Origin: Pleurotus djamor | Taxonomy: Eukaryota; Basidiomycota; Agaricomycetes; Agaricales; Pleurotaceae | Length of the DNA stretch: 64,000 nt | Assembly: GCA_029747585.1 (NCBI GenBank) | Contig: JAPEVF010000115.1 | Location: 41,387 to 105,386 of the forward strand | Direction of reading: 5' to 3' | Shown here: positions 22,592-33,092 of the stretch, one piece after another | Numbering within the stretch: the stretch's first letter is position 1 | How the letters are laid out: the number at the start of each line of letters is the position of its first letter | Notes under the pieces: model-generated | Told to the model about the DNA's origin: nothing | The model's input: only the letters and a program-made list of their open reading frames with translations | The model's database searches: none | Program-made: the position numbers and the translations under genes

Positions 22592-23549
22592 ATGCAGCAC
22601 ACGAAAAGGATATATACATTCCCGAGTGCACAATCAAGCACACCGAATGTCTTTCTTGATAAACGAAAGGAACTTTGTGAACGTATCAGCCGGCGGGCCC
22701 AGCTTTATGGCATCGTACGTGCTTTCTCCCCTCGAGGAACGTGTCCTTTGACTGTAAGATACTAGATCGACGACGATGAAGTTGAAGATGGATGCTTAGT
22801 GGCAGGCAAGAACTCTAAGAATTTGAAGCTCGCTGTAAGGGTCGGTGGCGGTCATTTTCTCAGCTCAGAATCTATGAGCTTGGCTCTNATGCTTTGACAG
22901 TTCTGGACAGTTATTATAGCTCCGGGGGCTCGAATAACCGATGAAAGCGGCACGCAATACCCTGAGGGTCGCCTAACAGTCGATAAAGTACCTAAAGGAA
23001 AGTATTGTATTGGATTCGTGTCGAAGACAGACGACAGCCTAACGTCTTCCGTTGGCGTACCTATTGCACTCATGCTCCTCGGTCGTGTCAATATTATGGA
23101 TGCAGAAGAGGCCCCAGTACCGGACGGCCAGAGCAGCATTCAGCTGGTCTTCAACGTGAGTCAACATCATGTCCACGTACACAGTGTTTGCGTTAATATC
23201 ACCTTGCAGGTTCGAGGAAAGTCTGCGTACAGTGAGCCGTTTAGCACAATGCGTGACTATGGTAAGATGACTAGGTGGCATCTTGCCTACGTCGTCTGCG
23301 AGAAAATCGTCAAATTCCTGATGACACAGGCGAGCAACGTCAACTCTGATCCCGTCGCTGTTGGCTCATGTGGGTGCATTTCAGCGCAACAAAGAAATGA
23401 AGAAAATATGGGAAGAACATCAGCGAAATGAATGGTCTATGGTGAGCCTAATAAGTCAAAACAGGCTGGTGAGAGTTGACGAGTGCCTGGCCAGCAGTGG
23501 CCATATCACTACCAAGCTGTTCTCGCAAACACACCATGGATCTTGCTAA
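22592..23549 (+). CDS. Orphan protein, spliced, function unknown
   Basis: Three exons are consistent in frame with clean GT-AG borders: 22592-22714 (41 codons; ends RISRRAQLYGI), 22766-22834 (23 codons; acidic IDDDEVEDG), 22901-23155 (85 codons; starts FWTVIIAPGARI, contains CIGFVSKTDDSLTSSVGVP). A fourth begins near 23210 with VRGKSAYSEPFSTMRDYGK and MTRWHLAYVVCEKIVKFLM, and a last one reads RNKEMKKIWEEHQRNEW. The exon-4/5 junction (possible donor GTCAAC, acceptor before CGCAAC) is less certain, and the exact stop lies between 23430 and 23549. No membrane span, no signal peptide. The tail resembles basic helical ends of Agaricomycete orphan proteins, but I cannot name a domain. Confidence 0.62.
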
Positions 23550-23806
23550 GCCATCACACCCCCGACTGTCCCAGTTCTTGTATCACATTTGCAACGACGA
23601 CTACCTTTTAAAATGCCTTGGCGCGCCGTCGAAATATTGATCACCCTTGTACCAGACGCTTGCCAGGACGCCGACGTCCCAACGACATCCTCCCAGCCAG
23701 CCGCCACCATCCGCACGTCTTACCTTTCAAGCCCATCGTGTCGACATGCTGATCACTCGCTCAACATCCTTCTCAACGCCTGCGCACGGACCAGGACATC
23801 CCAGCG

Positions 23807-24280
23807 TATATAAACGCGCGACTTCAAACTTCGCTCCACGTCGTCTCTTTCTTCCCTTCCCCCATCATCGTCGCGTCCTCGTCGATTCATCCCTCCTCTT
23901 CTCCCCTAAGTCACCACAGTCCTAGTCATCGGGGTACGCAATCCGCTTGTCAATCTTATCATTGTCTTCTGAGTGTTTGTGCTTCCGCTTAGCTCGCGCC
24001 TCTCCCTTTCCACACGAGTCCCTTACCTCTTCATGTGAGTACACATGAGCTTCGTTTCTCATTGCCGTGCTAACACTCTTTTCCAGTGTCTCCCCGTCCA
24101 TACTGACTCGACGCCTTGTTTGTTGAAAGAGATGGGGCAGATTGTGCCGAAGGTGAGTTCCGAACCTCATTTCCGTTGCGTTTCATCTCTCAGATTCACT
24201 CTCAGATGATTTCGACGCGCATACATTCACTCCGGAGGCTGCTGGCACTCTTCTCATTATGAATATTCGGCATGTTATAT
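23807..24280 (+). ncRNA. Possible spliced transcript with little coding capacity
   Basis: TATATAAA at 23807-23814 is followed by a long C/T-rich leader and then by two intron-like units: donor GTGAGTAC near 24035 with acceptor TTTTCCAG near 24086, and donor GTGAGTTC near 24152 with acceptors near 24197 and 24210. The joined exons hold no long frame; the first ATG (24131) yields only MGQIVPK, extending to fewer than 30 residues after splicing. This could be a non-coding RNA, a micropeptide gene or the 5' end of a decayed gene. Inference only. Confidence 0.3.
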
Positions 24281-24835
24281 GATATCCATGTATTCTATAC
24301 CGTTTCCCAATGATGATATTCATATTTTGATGATATATTTGCATAATTATGAGAATGGTGGACCTCAGTGACTAGCCTACCTGGCCATATCCGCGCGATA
24401 CTAACATGAGGCTTCCAGAATGGTGTGATGTGGTCAATACTTGGTAAAATGTGATCAGTCTGGCGAAACTGGCTTGCCTGACGAAGCAGCACAGTACTGG
24501 CGAATTCCATTATAGTTTATTCAGGCCATGGCCAGACGCGTACCAGTATGTCGGGCTTGGTAAGCTATGGTGGGCTTGACAACGTATGGTGGGGCTTTAT
24601 CAACCCTAAAACAGACTCCCTCCATTTCGCTGATGAACTGAAATACGTTCGACTTGCCGGAATCGTCAAGCGTGGTCAAGTCTACAGGGTTTGGTGTGCG
24701 CATTTCAAACCTAACTCTAAGTAGCCCCTGAAGCACCCTATATGTTACAAATATTTGAAGTGACGCTCTGAAGCTGATAGGTTTGAAGCAGACACGTTGA
24801 GTCATAGAGTAGTATTACTTTATCTATCTGCCTAT
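24281..24835. other. Intergenic, no gene seen
   Basis: AT-rich patches (24290-24360) and no supported coding frame. It forms the 3' side of the phosphatase-like gene. Confidence 0.4.
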
Positions 24836-25456
24836 CTACCAATGGTGATGTGGCTTGTGCCACCAATCAGGTTTACCTCTTCCTCTACCTCCACGACCTT
24901 TCCCCCCTTTATCCCCTTTTCCATCTTCATCACACCCACATTTCCCGTCTTTACCCCGATTCGGCGGTGGACCAGCACTGCGCAGTTTAGCCCGAAGCGA
25001 ATTTAGCGTATCGAGTTGCGGCTGTGACTCTATCCCGTTCTTCTTCCATTGAGCGGGCGTAGGCTGCGTCCCACCAGTTAAATATAGTTGGATTGCCGTG
25101 ATTCCCATCCCGGACCTCCATTTCCCATCTCCATCGTAAACCAGGATGGATTTATGGGCGACGAAGAAGTTCCAGAGAGCTTCGAGAAGATCAAGACTGG
25201 GTGGGTTATTTTGGACAGTCATCCACTTATATTCGATCCCTTTGGCTTGGAGGTTTTCGGGCTGTGGGTAGAGGAATGGCCAAGTGCCGATACAGAATAC
25301 CCCATCTATACCTAGGGATAGTAAATAGTCGATGGCGGTTGGTGTAAGAGTCATTCTGATGGAATCCACGACGTTGGGGCCAGCGGCACGGTAGAGGCCC
25401 TTTCCTGGAGGGATGCAGGCCGTGATCCGTTGCCACTGCGACCATTCGCTAGCCAT
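24836..25456 (-). CDS. Tyrosine-phosphatase-like protein lacking the catalytic Cys
   Basis: Single-exon protein of 206 residues (ATG 25456). Residues 1-130 resemble small dual-specificity/tyrosine phosphatases of Agaricomycetes: KGLYRAAGPNVVDSI, the helix TPTAIDYLLSLGIDGVFCIG, then ILVYDGDGKWRSGMGITAIQ at the position of the P-loop. The P-loop signature is normally HCxxGxxR(S/T)G; here His-Cys is replaced by Tyr-Asp (107-108), while Gly, Arg114 and Ser115 remain. The protein should therefore lack the thiophosphate chemistry and may be a phosphate-binding pseudophosphatase. The C-terminal 40 residues are Gly/Lys/Asp-rich (low complexity) with CGC and end WWHKPHHHW. I cannot exclude that the similarity is fortuitous. 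Confidence 0.6.
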   Translation of the reverse strand: MASEWSQWQRITACIPPGKGLYRAAGPNVVDSIRMTLTPTAIDYLLSLGIDGVFCIGTWPFLYPQPENLQAKGIEYKWMTVQNNPPSLDLLEALWNFFVAHKSILVYDGDGKWRSGMGITAIQLYLTGGTQPTPAQWKKNGIESQPQLDTLNSLRAKLRSAGPPPNRGKDGKCGCDEDGKGDKGGKGRGGRGRGKPDWWHKPHHHW

Positions 25457-25783
25457 TGGAGAGTCTGACTGCCTTCACTGTGAGTTTTCCGTCCTATGAG
25501 GCTATGAGACTTACGATAGTGAGCCCGTTGACCAATCTTTGAAGGAAGAGGGGTTGAAGTCGCGGTATTTATTCATCAGACTTTTTATTTAGCATGAGAT
25601 ACTGACCTTGGTTGACACATAGCATGTAGCGAGAAGATCTGAGAAAGAGTTTAGAATGTCAGTACGCGATCCAATTTTTCGTAGTTTGAACACAGTTGAC
25701 AATGGAAGAACGTCAAGATAACCGCTGTTTCCAGTATTGAGCCGCTGCAAAGTATAGTAGCCTAGGGAACAGTCATCTTCATC

Positions 25784-25863
25784 GGCCTGATGGTCTAGTA
25801 GTATGATTCCTTGTTAGGGTCTAACTTTCGAGGAGGTCCCGGGTTCAATTCCCGGTCAGGCCC
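25784..25863 (+). tRNA. tRNA-Pro (anticodon AGG) with short intron
   Basis: The acceptor stem GGCCTGA pairs with TCAGGCC, followed by discriminator C. The D-arm region contains TGGTCTAGTAGTATGA (A-box-like) and the T-arm is CCGGGTTCAATTCCCGG (B box). The anticodon stem CCTTG/CGAGG encloses TTAGGG plus an insertion of about eight bases (TCTAACTT) after position 37, the canonical intron site. The mature part would be 72 nucleotides. Sequence layout matches eukaryotic tRNA-Pro(AGG). Confidence 0.93.
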
Positions 25864-25872
25864 GTTCACCCC

Positions 25873-25878
25873 TTTTTT
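25873..25878 (+). terminator. Pol III terminator of tRNA-Pro
   Basis: A run of six T, ten bases after the tRNA end, typical of RNA polymerase III termination. Confidence 0.75.
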
Positions 25879-25978
25879 CTGCGTAATTTTTACACCTTCG
25901 CGCAAGCGGCTTTCCATACCATGGTAGAGTAGAAACGTAGATAACAGATAGACGTAACAATAGATATAACTTCAATAC

Positions 25979-28900
25979 TCAAAATCCTGGTTTTCTCTTC
26001 GTCGGCCGGCGACGAGAGGTACCAGCTGGCTTCGTCACATCACCGGCTCCGTCCTTTCCGCTATCTCCCAAAAGATCCATCAATCGTTGCTTTTCCTCTC
26101 GCTGTTTAGGGTCCTCGTATACCACTCCTCCCAAGTCCTCGCTCATGTTGTACGAGTTCGTCCCACTCTCTTGAAGGCTACTCAATTCATCGGCGGTATG
26201 TCGATGGTTGCGATTATAGAGGCCGAAGGGGTCAGCGGAGTACCCACTACTGATTGAGTCCGCCCCGGTCTCAGTAGGACTTGTGACACGTATTTCGGAT
26301 GCTTGTCTGAGTTGTCCCTAGGGAAGGAAGACCACAGGCATGAGCAAGAGGATAAAGACAAACATCGAAGAGTGAAGTACCTTTGAACGTTGTGGCCTTG
26401 GCCGTTTCGCTCGAGTATTACCAGCTGCATTGGGAACTGGCAATACGTCTTCGTCACTATCTCGGCGTTTTCCCAACAGGCTAGTGATGCTTTTCTGTAG
26501 GGCTCGAGCCGTCTCCAGAGGTATCTTAGTGGGGGATGGAGAAGGCTTGGTAGGTGAGGACGGAACCGTTTGTCGGCCAGCATCTGGATGCCCGGGCAAC
26601 TTCATGGGGGAAGGGGACTTCGATGAAGGAATACGGAAGTTATTCATTCCTAGCTCATCGTCTTCGTTGACATCGTGGATTGGTTGACTTGCAGTTAAAG
26701 CCTCCGATAACTTATGTCGTAGAATTCTATGAGATTGGGGCGTGGATGGGTTGTCGACGTGGTGTGGAGGCAAGGAGGGGATAGGAAGTTGTTCAAGGCT
26801 TGGTTTGACGTGGTTCTTGTCAGGAGGGGTAGGTTCTGGTGGCGTATAGAGGGTGTTACTTTCGAGTACAGCAGGACTTGCTTGACTGGCTCCGAGTAAA
26901 GCACTTGGAGCACCGAAGGACGACGTAACGCCAGGAGGGGGAGGAACCGGAATAGCGAAATCTAGGCATACGTTTGGCGGGTCATCATAACCATTACCTA
27001 CAAGTCAAATTGAGAAAATGGTCGCGAACGAGAAATCCCAGAAACGTACTGTTGGTTATGTCAATGATCGGCAGTACCCCCGCGTCCTTAGCTTTTTCCT
27101 TTCCTTTGCTGGTCTTGGTTGGAATTTCTGGCTGTAAAATTTCGCCCCCAGGTCCAACCTCGTAGCCCGAAGTACTCAACACTTCACCCAAGCGGGCTAC
27201 ACCCTCTAACCAAGCCATGTTGACGACTGGGACGCCCCATTCTTTNAGCTTTGTCAAACTTGGCCCCGACTCCAGATGGGCACAGGAGATGCGTCGACTT
27301 TCGGGAAAAGTTGGGCGAAACTTCAATACCTGGAGAGGGGAAACAGTGGGTATCAGTCGACCATGAAACATCTAAGGAACTGAACAAAGTCCCATAGAAG
27401 GAAACTGACCAAGTGCCTTGGCCAGCCGTTTTACACAGCAAATTTCGCTTTGATCTAATCCAGAAAGGCTGATGCTCACTCGATTCGAACCTAAGGGGAT
27501 GCAAAGAGTTAACAGGATGTATATCGGTATATTTGCGCCAATGAGCCTACCTGGTATAGTGTGCTGAAGCTCCAAAGGCCGGAAAGTAATGTGTTCATCG
27601 GGGTCAATAATTCGTTCCTCGAACATACAACGCTCAAGCCAGCACTCTGTTCTATATTTGGCTCTCTCAGACAAAGAATCTTCATCGTGGTAGAGTTTGC
27701 TGCCACTGTAGCACAAATTAGTAGGTTCGTAACAAAGTTGGAAGGGTGAACAAACCTAACCAGTCGGACCAGGATATAGTCGACTTCAGTATTTGCAGCG
27801 TCTTTCTCTCCGACGAGGCGACCACCTTGTCCTTGGATAGCACCACGAACACTGGAGGAGTTGGCTTCTTCTAACGCACGGAATATCTTTCCGGAGAATA
27901 ACAGTTTCTTCTCAGCGACCATACGTTCGTCACTTGACATCTCAACATCAGCTACCTCAGCGGGAGGTGGTGCGACATCGATCTCCCGTGGCGGGCCGTC
28001 GTCAGGAGTTGGAGAACGAGAAGAAGGAGGAAGTGGTGCTTGCTGCGACGATGAGGGACCGGCATCTGTAGGGTTTTGTTGCGAAGATTCCCCCCGTGAA
28101 CTACCTCGACTATCATTCTTCGGTAACGCCAGGGCAGGAATCGTGGTCGTTCGTCTGAGACCCCCCTGAGACGATCGTCTCTCCGGCAACTCAGCAAAGG
28201 AATTCGCCCGACGAAAGGCATCAATAACACTTTTCGTCTGGCCTCCATTGCCATTACGCGTCGGCGAAGCGGGATAATCGGCGCCAATATGGGCTAGGAT
28301 GCTTCGGGTTTTAGTCGGGCTGCGTGCGAGGTGCCCATTGGGGCTGATTTCGTACCCTCGTACTTTAAGGAGGCTTTCCCAGAGTTGAAGTGTCACTGCT
28401 GGCACAACTTTGACTGACGCTGCCTCCTCGGAGTCTTCCGTGTCATTCCGCTTAGGCGGGAGCATGCTGACCGAGGATTCAGCTAGAGATGAAGATATNG
28501 ACGCAGCTGCCATGATGACCGTGGGCTCTGCACCAAAACATGGTTGAGGTGAATCCTTGAATGAAATGACAGTGAGGGAACAGGAACGCACGCGTCGTCA
28601 GTTTCTTGCGTTCAGGTCTGGGGCGGCGAACTTGATAGGTTTCTTCGTCAAAGCGACCTCCAAANTCAAGGGAATCCCAGAACCACTCTTCCCAAACCAG
28701 ACGAATCGCAGGATTTGCTTCTCCGGTACGGTTGAACTTCTCCGCGTACCGCATCTTGTCCGTTTCTTCTTCCCCGGAGCACAATAGGTGAGTGATACGC
28801 ACGGGTCGCTCGAGGTTCTTGACATATTGGCCGCCGTGCGAGGTAATGAGTTTATGGATGTGCGTGCGTCTGGTAATATCGGTGATACCGGATGGACATA

Positions 28901-29578
28901 GAACTATGTCAGAGAATACGGGAAGTCGGTGTTTGGCGGTCATCTATATTACCTGGAGCAGTGAATAACTGACAGATATCGACTATTGATCCATGACGCA
29001 CCTCTTCCAAGTCCACATCGTCGCCTCGCAGCCAGATATGATAACTTTCTGTTATCCACGTGGGTTCCAGTATTGGTATCTTTCTTTCCACAGCACACTG
29101 GAATCATCACGTCAAGGCGAGCATCGAATACGAGCATCAAAGACATACAGAATACTTTGCACCACCATGCCCGGATGCTATGAGATGGGTCACTCTGTCG
29201 GTAAAAGCTGGCACGTAAAGAGCACCGAGCTCAGCTGCCTGCTTGAAAAGGGTGGGCTAATCATCTGGTTAGTGTGACTTAATACTAGATCACCAGATTT
29301 TCCGCGTACCTTGTCTGGGACGCCCGTCGCGCAGAGTACCACACCTCGCAGCGGCCGGGGAGTAAAGTCCTTCATAACATCGTCACTTCCAAATTGGCTC
29401 TCTTCCGCGTAGCAAATACTCTCGTCCGCCCGTAACGCGTTACTACGCGACCCCNACTGTGTTGGTTGTGCTGGTCGTAATTTGACATTGGGCACCTGTT
29501 GCGTTCGTTCAGAGCGTTTTCAAGTACACATGAGCACCTAGATCAAACCTTTGCAGATTTGTTGGTGCGCCGCCGCAT
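25979..29578 (-). CDS. DPB11: Multi-BRCT replication/checkpoint scaffold (DPB11/TopBP1/Rad4)
   Basis: Binds CDK- and checkpoint-phosphorylated partners to start replication (Sld3/Sld2 class) and to activate ATR/Mec1, in the nucleus. Exon 1 is MRRRTNKSAK from ATG 29578; exon 2 starts VPNVKLRPAQPTQ. BRCT1: RPLRGVVLCATGVPDK through GALYVPAFTDRVTHLIASG, then ILEPTWITESYHIWLRGDDV. BRCT2: VFSDIVLCPSGITDITRR, THLLCSGEE, IRLVWEEWFWDSL. A Ser-rich linker (28000-28450) separates the C-terminal pair: LFSGKIFRALEEAN/GRLVGEKDA, CWLERCMFEERIIDPDEHI, and a fourth domain with GVPVVNMAWLEGVARLGEVL. The tail is basic and ends RKPGF. Domain order fits Dpb11/Rad4 better than TopBP1 with its extra BRCTs. Ns at 27246, 28499, 28666, 29455. 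Splice sites in the C-terminal third are approximate. Confidence 0.87.
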
Positions 29579-30480
29579 CTCGTATCGCAGTAAAGTGACT
29601 GTGGGGGAGTGGTGCAGGACCAACAAGCGCCATTGTCCGATCATTGTTTCTGAGTCACGTGCTTCGAGTTGAGGGCAGGCCAAGACGCGTCCCGTGTCTA
29701 CTTAGTCCCAAGACGAAGTTTCTAACCACTTCCTCTTCAATATCCGCCCTGTTGCTACCCAAATGACATTGCATCAAAGCCCTTTATCATCGCCAGATTC
29801 ATCCGACCNNNNTATCTGACGCGCTACCTGGTATTCTGCGAACTGAAGGGAGATGGTAAGCAGTGGCGTTTTCGAGCTTGAGCTGGTAATGAACATTGTT
29901 TTACTTATCATTCCCCGCAGCGCCTTTTTGAGATAACAAAACAAATAGGATATCCCTCGGATGACATCTAGATCTGGTCATGGAAACTCTGTGTAATACG
30001 TCCAGCCTACTACGTCTCTGCGGGTAGAGATGCCAACCGATTTGCTCGCTATGGAATGTGGATATCGCAAGGTATTTGTACTCCAGTTCTTCCAATCCTT
30101 AATCATGATTTTCGCAGTCAGCTCAAGCTATTCTGTCCTGAGAGAGCTGGGAGGATCGTAGCTAAATTGTAGCCCAGTGAGCCGAATAAAGTCATTCGTG
30201 AGAGATCCAACGTGCACACAGCTTCTCAGCCCTGTTGAGCACGTACAACATTGTCCCACCCTTCCCTTTACCGACTGATACCATACTATGTAACAGGCAG
30301 AGTTCGCGCGAACAATCCAAGTCGATCCCACAGGCTAATCCTTAACCGATTTGACGCGTGACGTGCTTGCGACCGTCAAGTTAATCCTTTGGTTGATTCC
30401 ACAACACACACGCTCTTCGGGTCCTGAGCACGGAACATACTGCTTTCTCAACGGATAGCTCGGACGTATTGGCTCGTTCT
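29579..30480. other. Divergent intergenic region DPB11 / P450
   Basis: About 900 bases with no supported gene. A CACGTG hexamer lies at about 29657, four Ns at 29809-29812. Probably the upstream regions of both genes. Confidence 0.4.
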
Positions 30481-30503
30481 TCCCAAGTTTCGAGAACTTG
30501 GGA
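30481..30503 (+). promoter_or_regulatory. Perfect 9-bp inverted repeat in P450 promoter
   Basis: TCCCAAGTT and AACTTGGGA flank a five-base centre (TCGAG), 16 bases before the TATA box of the P450 gene. The symmetry suggests a dimeric transcription-factor site; a hairpin in the leader is less likely because it precedes the TATA box. Confidence 0.45.
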
Positions 30504-30518
30504 TCTCCCATGGCCGTT

Positions 30519-30524
30519 TATAAA
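30519..30524 (+). promoter_or_regulatory. TATA box of P450 gene
   Basis: TATAAA in the context GTTTATAAAG, 46 bases before ATG 30570. Confidence 0.6.
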
Positions 30525-30569
30525 GCTCGACCAACTGTCTGACTGACTTCGGCGGTCTCATATCCGGAG

Positions 30570-32741
30570 ATGGACTACTTGGACACCTTTTCCCTCACAT
30601 CTGCTCTCGGTGGCCTATCACTGATCATCGCTTCTTCAATACCCTTATACTTCGCACATACGTATCGCAAGTCGCCTGTGCCGCTCCCTCCTGGACCCCC
30701 TGCTGATCCCTTCATCGGTCATCTACGAGTTTTCCCCACCAAAGATCAAGAGGTCGTCCTCCATGAATGGTCCCGAGAATACGGTGCGTTCGGAATATCC
30801 TCGTGCTCGCGCCGCGAGCTGATTTTCTTTCTCTTCTTTTATATCCTTGTGTAGGAGACGTCATGAGCTTCAGACTACCGGGACAGACTCTCATCGTTTT
30901 GAACAGTCACGAAGCCGCCATCGATCTTCTTGAAAAACGCAGCGCCCTATATAGCTGCAGACCGAGGGTTGTCGTCTACACGCTGTTTGTAGCCAAGCCC
31001 TCTCTTCCGGGATGATGAACCTCACGCAACCTCTGTTTAGCATGGGGTGGGTACCTAGTATCGTGTTGATGCCTTATGGTCCACGATTTCGAAAGCACCG
31101 CAAACTCCTAGGACCCGCTCTTTCCCAAAGGGCCTGTGTACCATTTCGTCAGTTTACACATGAAAATGCCCTCCTCTTGGTTGATCAACTCCGAGATGAA
31201 GAAGAGCATTTTGACCAACTTCTGAATAAGTACCAATCGTCTTTCTAGTCATTCACACTGCCTTGACTCATCAATGCTTTCCGAAGATTTACCACTTCCG
31301 TCATAATGAGAATTGCAATCGGTCACCAGGTTCTCTCAGAGAATGACGAATTTGTCAAGATCACTGGTGATGTTGGACAGGCTGTGGTCGAAGGAGGACT
31401 TCCTGGTGGCACAGTCGTCGATTGGCTCCCGTTTCGTTAGTCGCCCCACTCCACTCTGGTCGCGGAATCTGCAAATCTTCTCTGACGCGCATTTCTGTCG
31501 ACAGTCCAACACATGCCAGCTTGGTTTCCAGGAACTCACTATGTAGGAATTGCACGAAAATGGAAGTGGGCAGTACGAAGACTGTACGATTATCCTTTTG
31601 AATATGTTCAAAGGCAAATGGTTTGTCTCCTTCGTTTTTGGTAATGCAATTGAACCTGAAATGATCTATGTAGGGTGAGGGAAAATCCACACATTCGTTT
31701 CTCTCCCAACACCTTCAGGGCGTCAACATTACCGGTTTAGACCGAGAGGAAATAGAAGACCTCAAAGGTGCAACTGCCCTTCTGTACGTAGGAGGAGCTG
31801 AGACGGTATGTGTTGGTGTTACTTTGAATGATTTCTTGAGATTATCGTTTCCTTTTTACACAGACGTGGTCAGCTTTGGCAAACTTCGTTCTTGCTATGA
31901 CATTACATCCCGAGTGTCAGCAGACTGCGCAGGATGAGATTGATCGAGTAATTGGTAATGCTCGACTCCCATCGATTGAGGATCGTGGATCTTTGCCATA
32001 TGTCACTGGCATCGTACAGGAGACCTTGAGGTAATATGGTTTTGTATTATTATTCAAGGCAATGTTAATGTTCAACCGCCCGGCCTAGATGGGGACGCGT
32101 TGCTCCACTAGGTCAGACGTTGAACCACATGTACCCATCCTCAAGGCTCATCCGTGTCACTACCCATAGGAATCCCTCATCGCTCGACTCAGGACGACGT
32201 ATATCGTGGGATGTTTATCCCCAAAGGCTCTTTATTATTCGCCAACATCTTTGGAATGTCTATTGATGAGAAGGTATACAAGGACCCACATTCATTCAAC
32301 CCCAAGCGTTTCTTACCCGAGGCCATGGGCGGAAGCAATGAGCCGGTCTTCTGGGACGTATTTGGATTCGGACGCAGGTATGTCAACACCCTTTACAATG
32401 ACTATAGTGCACTCCAATACCAATCAGGATATGTCCGGGGAGACACTTGGCCACTGAAAGCTTATGGATAGCGATCACAACGATATTAGCTGCGTTGACG
32501 ATCACCAAGGCCAGAAACGAACATGGCGAGGAAATCATCCCTGTTATGGAATACGACGCAGGCGTAGCCAGGTATGATTTATCATGTCTTCGCGTAAATA
32601 TACTACTAGGTGACTGAAATATACATCTTAATTTGTAGCCACCTGAAGCCATTCCGATGCCGAATCGGGCCCCGGAAGTCAGGGAATGGTGCGAAGCTTG
32701 TGAGGGAGGCCGCGAAGATCATTCGTGATGGGTTCCAGTGA
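30570..32741 (+). CDS. Cytochrome P450 monooxygenase (OrdA-like)
   Basis: ER-bound haem monooxygenase; substrate unknown. ATG 30570 opens with a hydrophobic anchor (about residues 12-30) and the proline hinge VPLPPGPPADPFIGH. Then REYGDVMSFRLPGQTLIVLN, GWVPSIVLMPYGPRFRKHRK (C-helix WxxxR type), FTTSVIMRIAIGHQV, the I-helix VGGAETTWSALANFVLAMTL, the ExxR motif ETLRWGRVAPLG, GIPHRSTQDDVYRGMFIPKG, FNPKRFLPEA and the haem ligand motif FGFGRRICPGRHLA (near 32370-32450, split by an intron). End FQ, TGA 32739-32741. About nine short introns; each junction that I checked keeps frame, including a donor GTTTGT near 30985. The overall type resembles O-methylsterigmatocystin-oxidoreductase-like P450s that are abundant in Agaricomycetes. 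I see no disabling change. Confidence 0.87.
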
Positions 32742-33092
32742 ANGGGGGGAAGACGTCCTCCAGCTCAGACCATCTAGCTTCTTGAATATCATCCGGATAA
32801 ACATCGTTTGTACTGCAGTCTAGAGTACACACACACACAAAGCATGGAGGTCTAGGATAACAGATAGCGAAAAGGCATCAGGTTGAATACGGTTCTATCC
32901 GTCGTATGCACTTCGGTGCTGGGTTATCCCAGTCTCTCTCGTATTCATCTTGACCCGCAATGAGCTTCCCAGGTCCAGGCGGTGGGTCTGAGGGGCGACG
33001 GCGGCTTTCGGGTTGTGAAAACGGCCAAGTGGGCAGATAGCAAATCTCCTACAGTGTGAACAGTGTGANCATGAGCGAGGAATTATTCGCGG
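32742..33092. other. Convergent 3' region, no gene seen
   Basis: It lies between the P450 stop and the 3' end of the next minus-strand gene. A short (CA)n run occurs near 32830, and an imperfect repeat of GTGAACAGTGT is seen near 33056-33106. Confidence 0.4.

Noticed and set aside
23589..23925. Plus-strand frames as protein-coding
   Set aside because: They overlap the TATA box and a C/T-rich leader; no domain and no splice support. Treated as a promoter/leader.
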